From positions 1 through 27,128 of the forward strand of contig CAYTVR010000085.1 of NCBI GenBank assembly GCA_964441245.1: a DNA stretch of 27,128 bases, in the 5' to 3' direction. This DNA comes from JALZUU01 sp964441245 (GTDB lineage Bacteria; Bacteroidota; Bacteroidia; Chitinophagales; Saprospiraceae). The notes below the pieces were generated by a model. It was not told the DNA's origin. It did no database searches and saw nothing but the letters and a program-made list of their open reading frames with translations. This document shows, in pieces, positions 1 to 7,657 of this stretch. The position numbers and the translations under genes were made by a program. How positions within the stretch are numbered: the first letter of the stretch is position 1; every line of letters begins with the position of its first letter.

Positions 1-500
1 CCTCTTTTGGAAACCAAATTTTCTAAAAACTCTACAATACGGCTACGTGATGTTTTAAAAACAAGCGATTCTAGTCTATTTTCCATCTCGATCAATCGGT
101 CTGCTAAAATTTGCATGATATAAACACTCAAGAATTTATTATTTCGCATCAATGATTCTAGTTCTGAAGCGGTTAATACATATACTTCTGTATCTTCCAT
201 AGCGATGGAATAATCATTTTGCATCGTTTCTCCAATAAGTGGAAATTCTCCAAATATTTCTCCATTGACGGCCACCTTTTTGATGACTTCTTTGTCCTCA
301 GCACTTTGTGATCCAATTTTTACACGACCTTCTTTCACGATAAAAATATTGTTGGTCTTTTTAGTAGGTAGATAAATGTATTCGTTTTTTTGAAAAGATT
401 TTGTTGGGTAAGAAAAACTTCCTTCTCTATTTGTTTTTTGATTTAAAATAGAAAGTAAGTCCATTGTTTCTGATGGTTGATTTATTGGTGTATCGAACAT
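1..500 (-). CDS. Crp/Fnr-family transcriptional regulator, partial (C-terminus off the left edge)
   Basis: About 166 N-terminal residues are visible, starting at an ATG at 498-500 on the minus strand. Residues about 25-130 form a cyclic-nucleotide-binding-type beta-roll: an IFIVKEGRVKIG strand pair, then GEIFGEFPLIGE, and an AMEDTEVYVL segment leading to the long dimerisation helix (LSVYIMQILADRLIEMENRLESL). The Arg-Ser pair that binds cAMP phosphate in E. coli Crp is replaced by DYS, which is usual in Bacteroidota Crp-like proteins, so the ligand is unknown and may not be cAMP. The last visible residues (SRSRIVEFLENLVSKR) are where the winged-helix DNA-binding domain should begin, so that domain lies outside the window. 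The regulon cannot be read from this sequence. Confidence 0.85.
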   Translation of the reverse strand, partial: MFDTPINQPSETMDLLSILNQKTNREGSFSYPTKSFQKNEYIYLPTKKTNNIFIVKEGRVKIGSQSAEDKEVIKKVAVNGEIFGEFPLIGETMQNDYSIAMEDTEVYVLTASELESLMRNNKFLSVYIMQILADRLIEMENRLESLVFKTSRSRIVEFLENLVSKR

Positions 501-957
501 AATATTTGATTGTAAAGTGAAGAAAAATCAAAAAATAAAATCATTCCCTAAAAGAAGGCCATTTTAGTTTTTGATAACATGTAGTATCTTTTTGATGTTG
601 TAAAGATAAAGGCAAAGTATAACAGAATTATCACAAGAAGTTTGAGATTCCATTACAATTCAAATTTGTTGGAGGATGGTATTTAAAGCATTTTTTGATT
701 AAAAACAACTCAGTGATGATTCTTAAGTTGTTGATAGATAATGGTTTAGGTGGCTTAAAGTCTGTGGTGAAAGAGGCGTTTTTGTAAAAGAAGAAGAATG
801 CGTAACTAATTATTTGATTTAACGTCTTAAATTTGATGGTATACTTTTTTTGCGTTATAAATACAAAAATGTTGTCATTTTCACGAAAGTGATCCTACTT
901 ATTTAGGACTTGAAAAGAAAACCAGGTTTATTTTATCATTAAAAAATCACCTTTATT
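501..957. other. Intergenic region with a possible coding remnant
   Basis: This 457-nt stretch separates the divergent Crp-like and DUF4197 genes. I see no RNA gene or clear promoter. An open frame on the plus strand at 623-787 (54 codons and a stop) ends in a protein-like segment, MILKLLIDNGLGGLKSV at about 716-766, but the only ATG is at 716 and the rest is AT-rich. It could be the tail of a decayed gene or chance. I could not assign a family. Confidence 0.3.
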
Positions 958-1647
958 ATGAAACGAATTAGTCTTTTGATGTTTGCCCTATTATTCACCT
1001 TGCCTTCTTGTAGTACGATGAAACAATTGGGCATTACACCTACTTCTTTTGAAACCATTTCAGCGGTCAGAGAAGTTTTAAATGGAAGTGCTTTCCAAGC
1101 AATTAGCACTTTACAAAAAATAAATAAAAGCGGAATCACAGGACTACTTCCGCAAGAGTTGCAGCCTGTATTAGGAACTTTGAAAAGTTTAGGTTTGGGA
1201 AAAGAAATTGATATGATCACCAAACAAATCACCAATATTTCTGGCAAAGCAGTTAAAGAAAGTGGTGGAATTATGAAAGATGCGATCAAGGAAGTAAAAT
1301 TTGAGGATGCGGTAGCCATTGTTGTTGGTGGAGAAAATGCGGCAACTCAAGTGTTACGAGAAGCTATGTATGGATCTGTCAAAAAAAGATATAGTTCACA
1401 GTTAGATAAAGAATTGAACAAAACGGAAGCTTTGCAATATTGGCCAATGGCTGTTGGTGCGCACAACTTATTCGCCAAAAAGAAAATCAATGGTTCATTG
1501 TCTGATTACATTGCAGAACGTTCGGTGGATGCTTTATTTTTAACGATGGGAAAAGAAGAATCTAAAATTCGAAAAGATCCTGCGAGTTTGGGGAAAGGAG
1601 TGGTGACGAAGGTGTTTGATTATTATGTGAAAAACAAAAAGAAGTAA
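958..1647 (+). CDS. DUF4197 domain lipoprotein
   Basis: 229 residues. A short basic N-terminus and hydrophobic stretch (MKRISLLMFALLFTLPSC) end in a lipobox with Cys18, followed by Ser, so this is probably a lipidated envelope protein. The remainder matches the DUF4197 pattern: a GLLPQELQPVLGTLKSLGLG segment, a FEDAVAIVVGGENAATQVLR segment (the family FxDAxxIxxGGxxAAT motif), and a C-terminal SLSDYIAERSVDALFLTMGKEE segment before IRKDPASLGKGVVTKVF. The length is typical for the family. No function is established for DUF4197. It is a single gene, with an upstream divergent regulator and a convergent HEAT-like gene downstream; a long palindrome follows its stop codon. Confidence 0.85.
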   Translation: MKRISLLMFALLFTLPSCSTMKQLGITPTSFETISAVREVLNGSAFQAISTLQKINKSGITGLLPQELQPVLGTLKSLGLGKEIDMITKQITNISGKAVKESGGIMKDAIKEVKFEDAVAIVVGGENAATQVLREAMYGSVKKRYSSQLDKELNKTEALQYWPMAVGAHNLFAKKKINGSLSDYIAERSVDALFLTMGKEESKIRKDPASLGKGVVTKVFDYYVKNKKK

Positions 1648-1680
1648 GCGTGATTTTCGATTGAAAGTCCTGTGACTTAA

Positions 1681-1796
1681 AATAGAACGCAGATCTGGCG
1701 GATTACTCAGATCACGCAGGTTTTCCCGCGATCGAGGATCGCATTAAATGGGGAAATCTGTGCAATCTGCGAGATCTGTTAAATCAGCGTTCTATT
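1681..1796. repeat. Long imperfect palindrome between convergent genes
   Basis: The element begins with AATAGAACGC and ends with GCGTTCTATT, a perfect 10-bp terminal inverted repeat. The arms stay alignable inward as imperfect repeats rich in the word AGATCTG/CAGATCT, and the centre is capped by GCGATC-GAG-GATCGC. It could form a cruciform in DNA or one long RNA hairpin. It lies between the 3' ends of two convergent genes, 33 nt and 24 nt away, so it may act as a bidirectional terminator or be a non-autonomous mobile (MITE- or REP-like) sequence. There is no open frame in it. Confidence 0.75.
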
Positions 1797-1820
1797 ATGC
1801 TTTTGATAAACTATCAAATG

Positions 1821-2354
1821 TCAATAAGAATCGGGAATCATTTTATGTAGTTTTTTCAAAATTTTTCTTCCCCTACCTTTGAAGCCCGTAGTTCCATGTT
1901 CAAAATGATCCTCAATCACAAGCTTTAATTCATTTGCTAAATCGGGTTCTTTTTTACAAATGTTGAACAACACCGTCATAGAAAAAATCCGGATGGCAAC
2001 CGCTACTTTTGGATCATTTAAATAATTAAAACAAATATCCGCCGTCAATCCTAATAAGTCTTCTGGAATATCCATGTCCTGTAAGACTCGTACTGTATTT
2101 CGTTTGACCGCATCATGCACCGTATCATCTTGAAGATTTTCAATAATCGTTCGAAGATGTGGAGCGATCAGATGAGGATGTGCTTCACAGGCATGTCCCA
2201 AAGAAAATGCCGCTCGTTGAGAAATACGATATTCATTGGTAAGGAAAAATTGCAGCAACTCATCAAATTTTTTTTGGTCGGTACCGATATACTGAACGAT
2301 TTTCATCGCTTGCGCTTTGGAGTGTTCTTCGAGTAAAGCAGCTTTAAGATCCAT
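1821..2354 (-). CDS. HEAT/ARM-repeat-like protein
   Basis: 177 residues, almost all predicted alpha-helical. Paired helices such as DELLQFFLTNEYRISQRAAF, HAVKRNTVRVLQDM-like segments and VAVAIRIFSMTVLFNIC, with conserved Ala/Pro/Asp turn positions, resemble HEAT or armadillo solenoids that bind other proteins. No catalytic motif, signal peptide or membrane segment is present, so it should be cytoplasmic. Its ATG overlaps the stop codon of the upstream acetyltransferase gene by one base (TAATG), a sign of translational coupling and probably a shared mRNA. Whether it works with the acetyltransferase is unknown. The family is widespread in Bacteroidota as an uncharacterised protein; this is from memory. 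Confidence 0.7.
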   Translation of the reverse strand: MDLKAALLEEHSKAQAMKIVQYIGTDQKKFDELLQFFLTNEYRISQRAAFSLGHACEAHPHLIAPHLRTIIENLQDDTVHDAVKRNTVRVLQDMDIPEDLLGLTADICFNYLNDPKVAVAIRIFSMTVLFNICKKEPDLANELKLVIEDHFEHGTTGFKGRGRKILKKLHKMIPDSY

Positions 2355-2908
2355 TAATGTATGTTTTTGTATTCGTTGCGTTCAATGGCTAAAAGGTTTT
2401 CTTCTACCCATTTTCCGTTTTTTAAAAATCCTTGCTCAATATAGCGAACAAACTTCATCCCATTTTTTTGGAGTACTTTTTCACTCCCTTTATTCCATAA
2501 TGCATGAGCAGCTTCTATTCTTTTGGCCGCTAGTTGATTGAATCCGAAATCAAGAATGGCTCGACATGCTTCAGTCATGATGCCTTTTTTTTGTTGTGTT
2601 GGATGTGTCCAAAAACCAATATTCCAAGTGCCTTTTTCATTTGTTTCTCGAATTGATATTCTACCCAGAAAAACGCCAGATTCTTTCGCTTCAATGGTAA
2701 AACTAAATGCCTCTCCTTTCTCCCATGCTTTTAAATTATTTTCTAAAGGTGTAATTAATTCATCGATATCATTAGGAGGTTCCCATAACATACCATCATT
2801 GAATCCTTCGAATCTAGTTGCCGAAAAAATAGAAGAGAAATCTTCAGTAGATGGAATTCTCAATTTTAAATGAGATGTTTTGATCGTAAAAGATAGTGGG
2901 AGATTCAT
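2354..2908 (-). CDS. GNAT N-acetyltransferase, RimJ/RimL-like
   Basis: 184 residues with the layout of the RimJ/RimL branch of the GNAT fold. It opens with TSHLKLRIPSTEDFSSIFSA (strand 1 and helix 1), has a central FLGRISIRE strand, then NIGFWTHPTQQKKGIMTEAC, which is the acetyl-CoA-binding motif A region, and closes with AAHALWNKGSEKVLQKNGMK, the N-x-x-S-x-x-V-L-x-K-x-G-M segment typical of this branch. It should transfer an acetyl group from acetyl-CoA to an amine, perhaps a protein N-terminus or a small molecule; the substrate cannot be told. The Q/R-x-x-G-x-G/A loop reads QQKKGI, with the final Gly/Ala position not conserved. It is first in a two-gene unit with the HEAT-like gene. Confidence 0.85.
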   Translation of the reverse strand: MNLPLSFTIKTSHLKLRIPSTEDFSSIFSATRFEGFNDGMLWEPPNDIDELITPLENNLKAWEKGEAFSFTIEAKESGVFLGRISIRETNEKGTWNIGFWTHPTQQKKGIMTEACRAILDFGFNQLAAKRIEAAHALWNKGSEKVLQKNGMKFVRYIEQGFLKNGKWVEENLLAIERNEYKNIH

Positions 2909-2973
2909 TTTAAAGATCGAATTGGTTGGTTGAACTTTAACTTAGAAATGACTACAATTTAAGGCTTCGATTT

Positions 2974-3600
2974 CTATTCTGAAAAAATAATTTTTCCATT
3001 TTTTAAATTTTGAAAATTTTCAACAAAAAAACCAATTCTGGCTAAAGTTAATATTTTTGACTTGAATTCATGTTGATCTAAATCTAATTGTTGAAATGAG
3101 AATCTGTTCTTACCGGACCTGTTCATTCCTATGATTTGGATATGCTTGTTTTTAGGATTTGCTTCCAACCATTTGACTGTTTTATAATAAGCTTCGGAGT
3201 ATCTAAACTTCTGATTAAAATCTTCTTTATGTTGAGGAACGTGATCATTTAATTTGTAAACGAGTTTGTTGTCAATATCAAGGGATCGAATGCTTTTTTC
3301 AATTCTGTTTAAATCTTCTTTGTGGTCGAAGTCGGCGGTATAAATACAAATAACTTTGAAATCCGGATTGGATGCTTTTGGATTTGGTTTTGCAGTGGCG
3401 GCTTTTGCTTTAGCTCCAAAGAAGCCATTTCTCGTAGCTTCTTTTATCTTATTCCATGTAGCATCTATGTCGTCTTTGTATTCGAAAATCAGCCATTTAC
3501 CATGTCTACCTTTTTTGATGTGATAATTATTTTTTTCGCTATTGGCATAAATCCAAAAGACATCGTGAACCTGACTTGGAATTCTTTCGTCTCTTTCCAT
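2974..3600 (-). CDS. BLES03/DUF1917-like protein (eIF4E-like fold family)
   Basis: 208 residues. The N-terminal third has VFWIYANSEKN, then GKWLIFEYKDDIDATWNKIK and EATRNGFFGAKAKAATA. This matches the pattern W - GKWL(I/M)F - (D)xxWxxIxxAxxxGxLGxxAKVST of the BLES03/DUF1917 (UPF0696) family, which has an eIF4E-like fold and no settled function. The middle carries VICIYTADFDHKEDLNRIEK, also typical of that family. The C-terminal part (from about residue 145, GMNRSGKNRFSFQQL) I do not recognise. It contains no signal peptide or transmembrane segment. Some databases attach the phrase phosphothreonine lyase domain to such proteins; nothing in the sequence shows that activity. The start is the first in-frame ATG. 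Confidence 0.55.
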   Translation of the reverse strand: MERDERIPSQVHDVFWIYANSEKNNYHIKKGRHGKWLIFEYKDDIDATWNKIKEATRNGFFGAKAKAATAKPNPKASNPDFKVICIYTADFDHKEDLNRIEKSIRSLDIDNKLVYKLNDHVPQHKEDFNQKFRYSEAYYKTVKWLEANPKNKHIQIIGMNRSGKNRFSFQQLDLDQHEFKSKILTLARIGFFVENFQNLKNGKIIFSE

Positions 3601-3757
3601 GCTTTTTTCTTCTAAAGATACATGACTTTTGAAACTTCTAAATATTTTCTTTTATTTAGTTACTTGTGTTTGATGGTCGTGAAAAGACCTTAAGTTTTAA
3701 TCTATGACGAAGCCATTGGTTGATATTAACAATAGAACGTGGGTTACTATATAACGA

Positions 3758-3790
3758 ACGAACGACGTTCCTTCAAGAAACGTCGTTCGT
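3758..3790. terminator. Hairpin downstream of the nucleoid-associated protein gene
   Basis: Perfect 12-bp arms at 3758-3769 (ACGAACGACGTT) and 3779-3790 with a 9-nt loop, 45 nt past the stop codon of the minus-strand gene at 3835. The stem is GC-containing and stable, but no T-tract follows on the minus strand, so this may be an mRNA 3'-end stabiliser rather than a standard intrinsic terminator. A tandem ACGA ACGA repeat precedes the left arm. Confidence 0.5.
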
Positions 3791-3834
3791 AAATATTAAA
3801 GCGACAAAAATTAAAAAGTATTTAAAGGAACTGA

Positions 3835-4878
3835 TTAAGAAATTTCTTCATTAAAGAAAATTTTATAGCAATACATTCCCCGTTCTTCATCGTAAACTTT
3901 TTCAATAAATTGACGACTAGATTCTGGATTGTAAAAATCTAGTTTGATATCAATGCCTGTATCCAATTTGATGGTGTTTTTAAAACCTCGAGTTGCTGCC
4001 TTAGTCGCTTTGGGCGAAATATTGAAGCCGTTGACATCTTCAGGAGCATAGGTTTCATGGTAGGCTTTAAATTCTTTGGCAACGTTTTCTTGAGGGATAA
4101 CTGTTTTGGTAAAATCTTCTAAATCAAAAACTTCATTGGAAGTAAAGTAATCAACAGAATCGGTCAAGAATTTAATTTGTTGACTTTTATCTGTGGCTGG
4201 AGCGATCACTTCTTGTGAAAAACCATTACACAATTCGAGGTAATTTCGAGTGTGGAAATTTTCGTTTTTGACGAAGTCAATATTTAAAAAATTATAAGGC
4301 CAGTAATTGGCATCATAACCATTATTATCGACGCTAAGTACTCGATAACCATCTTCCGCATCCGTATTGAAAATCAAACAACCTTTATCCAGTTTGTTGA
4401 TATTGATTCCTTTTTCTTTTTTGAGAACCATTTGATCACCATCCGGAGTCACTTGAAAAAAGGTGCTTTTTTCTTCTGATTTAAAAATACCTAAGCCATT
4501 GACTATTTCATCATCAATCACCAATCCTGTGAAAAAAGCCACGTATACTTCTCCAGACTTGATATTGGGGTGAGTCGATTGACGGTATAGATGTTCAACG
4601 ATATTGACCGATTCTTCCATCAGTTTTTCTCGATCTATAAAAACAGACCGCGCAAAATTATACATCTCATTCATATTCAAATCAGAAGAGTGTGTAAAGT
4701 TGTACATATCATCCGCGACTTTTTTGAGCGGTTTGATAAAATAATGTAGCAACAATTCACGCATCGCTTCATCTACATGACAAAGTTCTGGGCTAATAAA
4801 ATTTCGCTCCGAACGATGTTTGTTTCCTACGCGGTGAACCGCCATTTCTTCTAATTCTATATTGGCAAAGTTGATCAT
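3835..4878 (-). CDS. 37-kDa nucleoid-associated protein (NdpA/YejK-type, Bacteroidota form)
   Basis: 347 residues from the ATG at 4876-4878. The open frame extends upstream to a TTG at 4917, but the family normally begins just before a segment equal to FANIELEEMAVHRVGNKHR, so I use the ATG. The sequence follows the family through HVDEAMRELLLHYFIKPLKK, the central NIVEHLYRQSTHPNIKSGEV and VYVAFFTGLVIDDEIVNGLG segment (self-association and DNA binding region), and a final GMYCYKIFFNEEIS. E. coli YejK binds nucleoid DNA and interacts with topoisomerase IV; the Bacteroidota branch is not characterised in detail. It has no signal peptide and should be cytoplasmic. It is a single gene with its own 3' hairpin. 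Confidence 0.85.
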   Translation of the reverse strand: MINFANIELEEMAVHRVGNKHRSERNFISPELCHVDEAMRELLLHYFIKPLKKVADDMYNFTHSSDLNMNEMYNFARSVFIDREKLMEESVNIVEHLYRQSTHPNIKSGEVYVAFFTGLVIDDEIVNGLGIFKSEEKSTFFQVTPDGDQMVLKKEKGININKLDKGCLIFNTDAEDGYRVLSVDNNGYDANYWPYNFLNIDFVKNENFHTRNYLELCNGFSQEVIAPATDKSQQIKFLTDSVDYFTSNEVFDLEDFTKTVIPQENVAKEFKAYHETYAPEDVNGFNISPKATKAATRGFKNTIKLDTGIDIKLDFYNPESSRQFIEKVYDEERGMYCYKIFFNEEIS

Positions 4879-5165
4879 AATATCGATATTGTTTTGAAGG
4901 TTTAAAACAGTCTGCAAGTTTATTAAAATAAAATGAGAATGACGATTGCTGCTCCAAATTTATTTGGCCTCAAGCCTAAATATTTTCGATAGCAACTATT
5001 CTTTTAGCTTTACATTTCCAAATGAATTCATAAGAACTAATATTCCCTTAGAATTTGTACTTTAGTGTTTTAGTATTGATGTGTTCATGTATTAAGATTT
5101 CTTTTGAAGCAAGTATCATCAGACCATCACACATTAACACCAAAATAGAATTAAGACTAATTACC

Positions 5166-5714
5166 ATGGAATCACTTTTAAAAGGAATCATTTTTATTAC
5201 TGGTAATATTAACGAATGGGTCGGAAGGACGGTAGCCTGGTTAACGTCGATTTTAGTCCTCATCGTCTGTGTTGATATTACCCGTAGACAGTTATTTAAT
5301 GAAACGGCTACATGGATTTTAGAATTGGAATGGCATCTGTTTGCCTTGATTTTTTTATTAGGAGCAGGTTATGCTTTAAAACATGATCGGCATGTTAGAG
5401 TAGATTTATTTTATTCTAAATTTTCTGCCAGGGATCAAGCATGGATCAATTTGTTAGGTTCCATTTTATTTTTAATTCCTTGGTGTATCGTGATTTTTTA
5501 TACGTCCGTTTTTTATGCTTTAGAAGCTTATGAAATAGGAGAGGGATCTCCTAATCCTGGTGGATTACCTAATCGCTATCTGATTAGAGGAGCCATTAGC
5601 GTCGGAGTTGGATTATTGTTGCTTCAAGCTATTTCTGTCGTAGCAGAATCAACCTTAACCTTACTTGGGAAAAATAATCAGGAACAGGAGAATAATCAAT
5701 ATCCAATCCAATAA
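5166..5714 (+). CDS. TRAP transporter small permease (DctQ family)
   Basis: 182 residues from the ATG at 5166. A longer frame reaches a TTG at 5055, but residues encoded before 5166 do not look like DctQ and the ATG places the first helix correctly. Four membrane helices are visible: about residues 20-42 (VAWLTSILVLIVCVDITRR), 52-72 (LEWHLFALIFLLGAGYAL), 92-115 (INLLGSILFLIPWCIVIFYT) and 138-160 (GAISVGVGLLLLQAISVVAE). HDRHVRVDLFYSKFS after helix 2 and SPNPGGLPNRYLIRG before helix 4 are DctQ hallmarks. It pairs with the large subunit encoded 40 nt downstream to form a sodium-driven uptake system in the inner membrane. Confidence 0.9.
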   Translation: MESLLKGIIFITGNINEWVGRTVAWLTSILVLIVCVDITRRQLFNETATWILELEWHLFALIFLLGAGYALKHDRHVRVDLFYSKFSARDQAWINLLGSILFLIPWCIVIFYTSVFYALEAYEIGEGSPNPGGLPNRYLIRGAISVGVGLLLLQAISVVAESTLTLLGKNNQEQENNQYPIQ

Positions 5715-5754
5715 CCAATATCCAGTAAACCAGCAACCAGTAATCACAAGTTAA

Positions 5755-7056
5755 ATGGAATTTTTAGCCTTACTTCTTTTTCTAAGTATCTTTTTACTCA
5801 TCTTATATGGATATCCGGTAGCCTTTACCCTTGGTGGAATTTCAATGATATACGCTCTTTGCTTTTTTGATCCATCCACCTTATCGCTATTTCCTTTTCG
5901 AGTTATGGCCGTCATGGAAAATCAAGTTTTAATAGCAGTCCCTCTTTTTGTTTTTATGGGGATCATGCTAGAAAAATCTGGCTTGGCAGAAACTTTATTA
6001 GAAACGATGGCTATGTTGTTTGGTAAAGTAAAAGGAGGGCTAGCCATCTCAGTTGTGATTGTAGGTGCATTGTTGGCAGCCTCTACTGGCATCGTAGGCG
6101 CTACAGTGATTACAATGGGTTTAATTAGTTTGCCAACGATGTTGAAACGAGGTTATAAACCAGAACTAGCAACAGGAACGATTGCCGCATCTGGTACTTT
6201 GGGGCAAATTATACCCCCTTCTGTCGTACTAGTATTATTGGGAGATGCATTATCAGTATCTGTTGGAGACTTGTTTAAAGCAGCTTTATTGCCAGGTATT
6301 TTTTTAGTGTTGATGTATATCGCATACATTGCTTACTATGCTTTCCAATATCCAGAAGCTGCACCAGGTATTCCTGAAGAAGAGATTGCCGCATTTAAAT
6401 CGGATGGTTTTATGTGGAGAGTGATTAAGGCCTTTGTTTTGCCTTTGTCATTAATTATTGCTGTTTTAGGATCTATCTTGATGGGATATGCTTCACCGAC
6501 AGAAGCTGCTGCGGTGGGGGCTTTTGGTGCAACAATATTAACCGTGTTACAAAAAAAATTGACTTACGAAAAATTACAAACGGTGATGCGAGAAACGACG
6601 CATCTAACTTGTATGGTTTTTATTATTTTATTGGGAGCCACGACTTTTACTTTTGTCTTTCGAGAAATGGGAGGTGATACTTATTTGATCGAGTTGATTG
6701 AGTCTTCGAATTTATCGCCCTATACTTTTTTGATACTCGTTATGATCGTGGTTTTTATTGCAGGATTTTTTATTGACTTTATTGAAATCATCTTTATTAT
6801 TGTTCCAATCGTAGCACCTATATTTTTAGCTTATGAAATGGATTTAATTTGGATTGGAATCTTGTTGGCACTCAATCTTCAGACTTCTTTTCTCTCTCCT
6901 CCATTCGGATTTTCCTTGTTTTATTTAAAAGGAGTCGCTCCTCCAGAGGTCACGACGCAGCATTTATACAAAGGAATAGTTCCATTTGTGTGTATTCAAA
7001 TCGTGTTTTTGGTCTTAATTATGCTATTTCCAAAGCTGGTTTTTCTTCTTTTTTGA
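5755..7056 (+). CDS. TRAP transporter large permease (DctM family)
   Basis: 433 residues, very hydrophobic, with the roughly 12-helix pattern of DctM. The first conserved hairpin reads AASTGIVGATVITMGLISLP followed by MLKRGYKPELATGTIAASGT and LGQIIPPSVVLVLLGD; the second inverted half carries SPTEAAAVGAFGATILT and NLQTSFLSPPFGFSLFYLKG. These are the family signatures for the sodium- and substrate-binding regions of the elevator-type transporter. The gene is co-transcribed with dctQ by position. The third component, a binding protein, is encoded convergently at 7764-8891. The related binding protein suggests a 2-oxo acid or other monocarboxylate as substrate, which is inference. Confidence 0.93.
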   Translation: MEFLALLLFLSIFLLILYGYPVAFTLGGISMIYALCFFDPSTLSLFPFRVMAVMENQVLIAVPLFVFMGIMLEKSGLAETLLETMAMLFGKVKGGLAISVVIVGALLAASTGIVGATVITMGLISLPTMLKRGYKPELATGTIAASGTLGQIIPPSVVLVLLGDALSVSVGDLFKAALLPGIFLVLMYIAYIAYYAFQYPEAAPGIPEEEIAAFKSDGFMWRVIKAFVLPLSLIIAVLGSILMGYASPTEAAAVGAFGATILTVLQKKLTYEKLQTVMRETTHLTCMVFIILLGATTFTFVFREMGGDTYLIELIESSNLSPYTFLILVMIVVFIAGFFIDFIEIIFIIVPIVAPIFLAYEMDLIWIGILLALNLQTSFLSPPFGFSLFYLKGVAPPEVTTQHLYKGIVPFVCIQIVFLVLIMLFPKLVFLLF

Positions 7057-7344
7057 CCTTTTAAAAACAAAATGAAACAAGAATTTAAGCTAAAATCGAT
7101 CTTTTTAGAAAGACTTTTTCTAAAAATTAAAACATATTGTTTTTTTATTTGATGTATAGCTAAACTACTGATTGTCAATAAGAAAAGTACGAAAAAGGCC
7201 TTTTAGACGCTTAATTTATGAAATATAATGAAAATTTTTTTATATCAGCTTAAGGTGCTGATTATTAGTACTTTATGCTTTTTGTTAGGTGTTCCTTAAC
7301 ATTTTAATTTTAAAATTATTAGGTGTAATTTGGACAAATAGTAC
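7057..7344. other. Intergenic region between the permease gene and a small gene
   Basis: It holds the AT-only hairpin at 7102-7126 listed separately. The rest is AT-rich (long runs of A and T) and I see no coding frame or RNA gene. The promoter of the 60-residue gene starts at its right end. Confidence 0.5.
7102..7126 (+). terminator. AT-rich hairpin after the TRAP permease operon
   Basis: Arms TTTTTAGAAA (7102-7111) and TTTCTAAAAA (7117-7126) are perfect over 10 bp with a 5-nt loop, 46 nt past the dctM stop. The stem has a single G-C pair and no clean T-run follows, so termination efficiency is doubtful. Confidence 0.4.
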
Positions 7345-7352
7345 TATTTTTG
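7345..7352 (+). promoter_or_regulatory. Bacteroidota -7 promoter element for the 60-residue gene
   Basis: TATTTTTG fits the TAnnTTTG element used by the primary sigma factor of Bacteroidota. It lies 31 nt before the ATG at 7383, giving a short leader. I see no good -33 TTG at the usual spacing; a TTTGG lies closer than normal at 7329-7333. Confidence 0.45.
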
Positions 7353-7382
7353 ACCCATTATAAAATCCAAAATTGATTTATT

Positions 7383-7565
7383 ATGTCTAAAGAATCATTA
7401 AGCTTTTACGATGTTAAAACAAAAGCAAAATTTGAAACAGCTGAATTTGAGGTAAGAGAAAAGAACGGCAGATTTTATGCTGTAGCTAAATCTCAAGCAG
7501 AAGGTGCAACTCACGAATGTTGGAGAGTACTTTCTAAAGTTGATGCGGCTAAATTTTCCGCGTAG
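7383..7565 (+). CDS. Conserved small protein, 60 residues, function unknown
   Basis: A compact, soluble, charged protein with no signal peptide or membrane helix. The first two thirds alternate as short strands (SLSFYDVKTKAKFETAEFEV, then KNGRFYAVAKSQ), followed by a THECWRVLSKVDAAKF tail with the only Cys at residue 46. I recall small proteins of this form (FYDVKTKxKF ... GRxFAVA ... RVLSK) in Bacteroidota and some other bacteria and archaea, but cannot name a family. The gene has its own candidate promoter and a strong terminator, so it is likely a separate, perhaps highly expressed, transcript. Its position between the two convergent halves of the TRAP locus may be incidental. Reality of the gene: fairly sure; function: not known. 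Confidence 0.75.
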   Translation: MSKESLSFYDVKTKAKFETAEFEVREKNGRFYAVAKSQAEGATHECWRVLSKVDAAKFSA

Positions 7566-7587
7566 TAAAATTTAAAAAAATTATTCT

Positions 7588-7642
7588 TTCGGACTTCGTT
7601 CCGAATAGAAAGACTGTCTTCAACTTGTTGGAGACAGTCTTT
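7588..7642 (+). terminator. Tandem hairpins ending the small-gene transcript
   Basis: Two hairpins follow the stop codon. The first has TTCGGA (7588-7593) against TCCGAA (7600-7605). The second pairs AAAGACTGTCT (7609-7619) with AGACAGTCTTT (7632-7642), and CAAC/GTTG inside the loop extends it. The sequence then continues TGAGTTTT, a modest T-rich tail. This is the best intrinsic terminator for the 60-residue gene. Confidence 0.8.
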
Positions 7643-7657
7643 TGAGTTTTGGGGCTA

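Noticed and set aside
939..1319. Minus-strand open frame of 126 codons
   Set aside because: It is the antisense shadow of the DUF4197 gene, which has a lipobox and family motifs.
4879..4917. Extended N-terminus of the nucleoid-associated protein from a TTG
   Set aside because: The family starts just before FANIELEEMAVHRVGNK and an ATG is present there; the extra 13 residues have no family support.
5055..5165. Extended N-terminus of DctQ from a TTG
   Set aside because: The added 37 residues would put a second hydrophobic segment before helix 1, which DctQ proteins do not have; the ATG at 5166 fits.
5698..5750. Possible tandem repeat array (CCAATA/CCAGTAA words) between dctQ and dctM
   Set aside because: The words are short and irregular and the stretch only partly repeats; a low-complexity spacer explains it.
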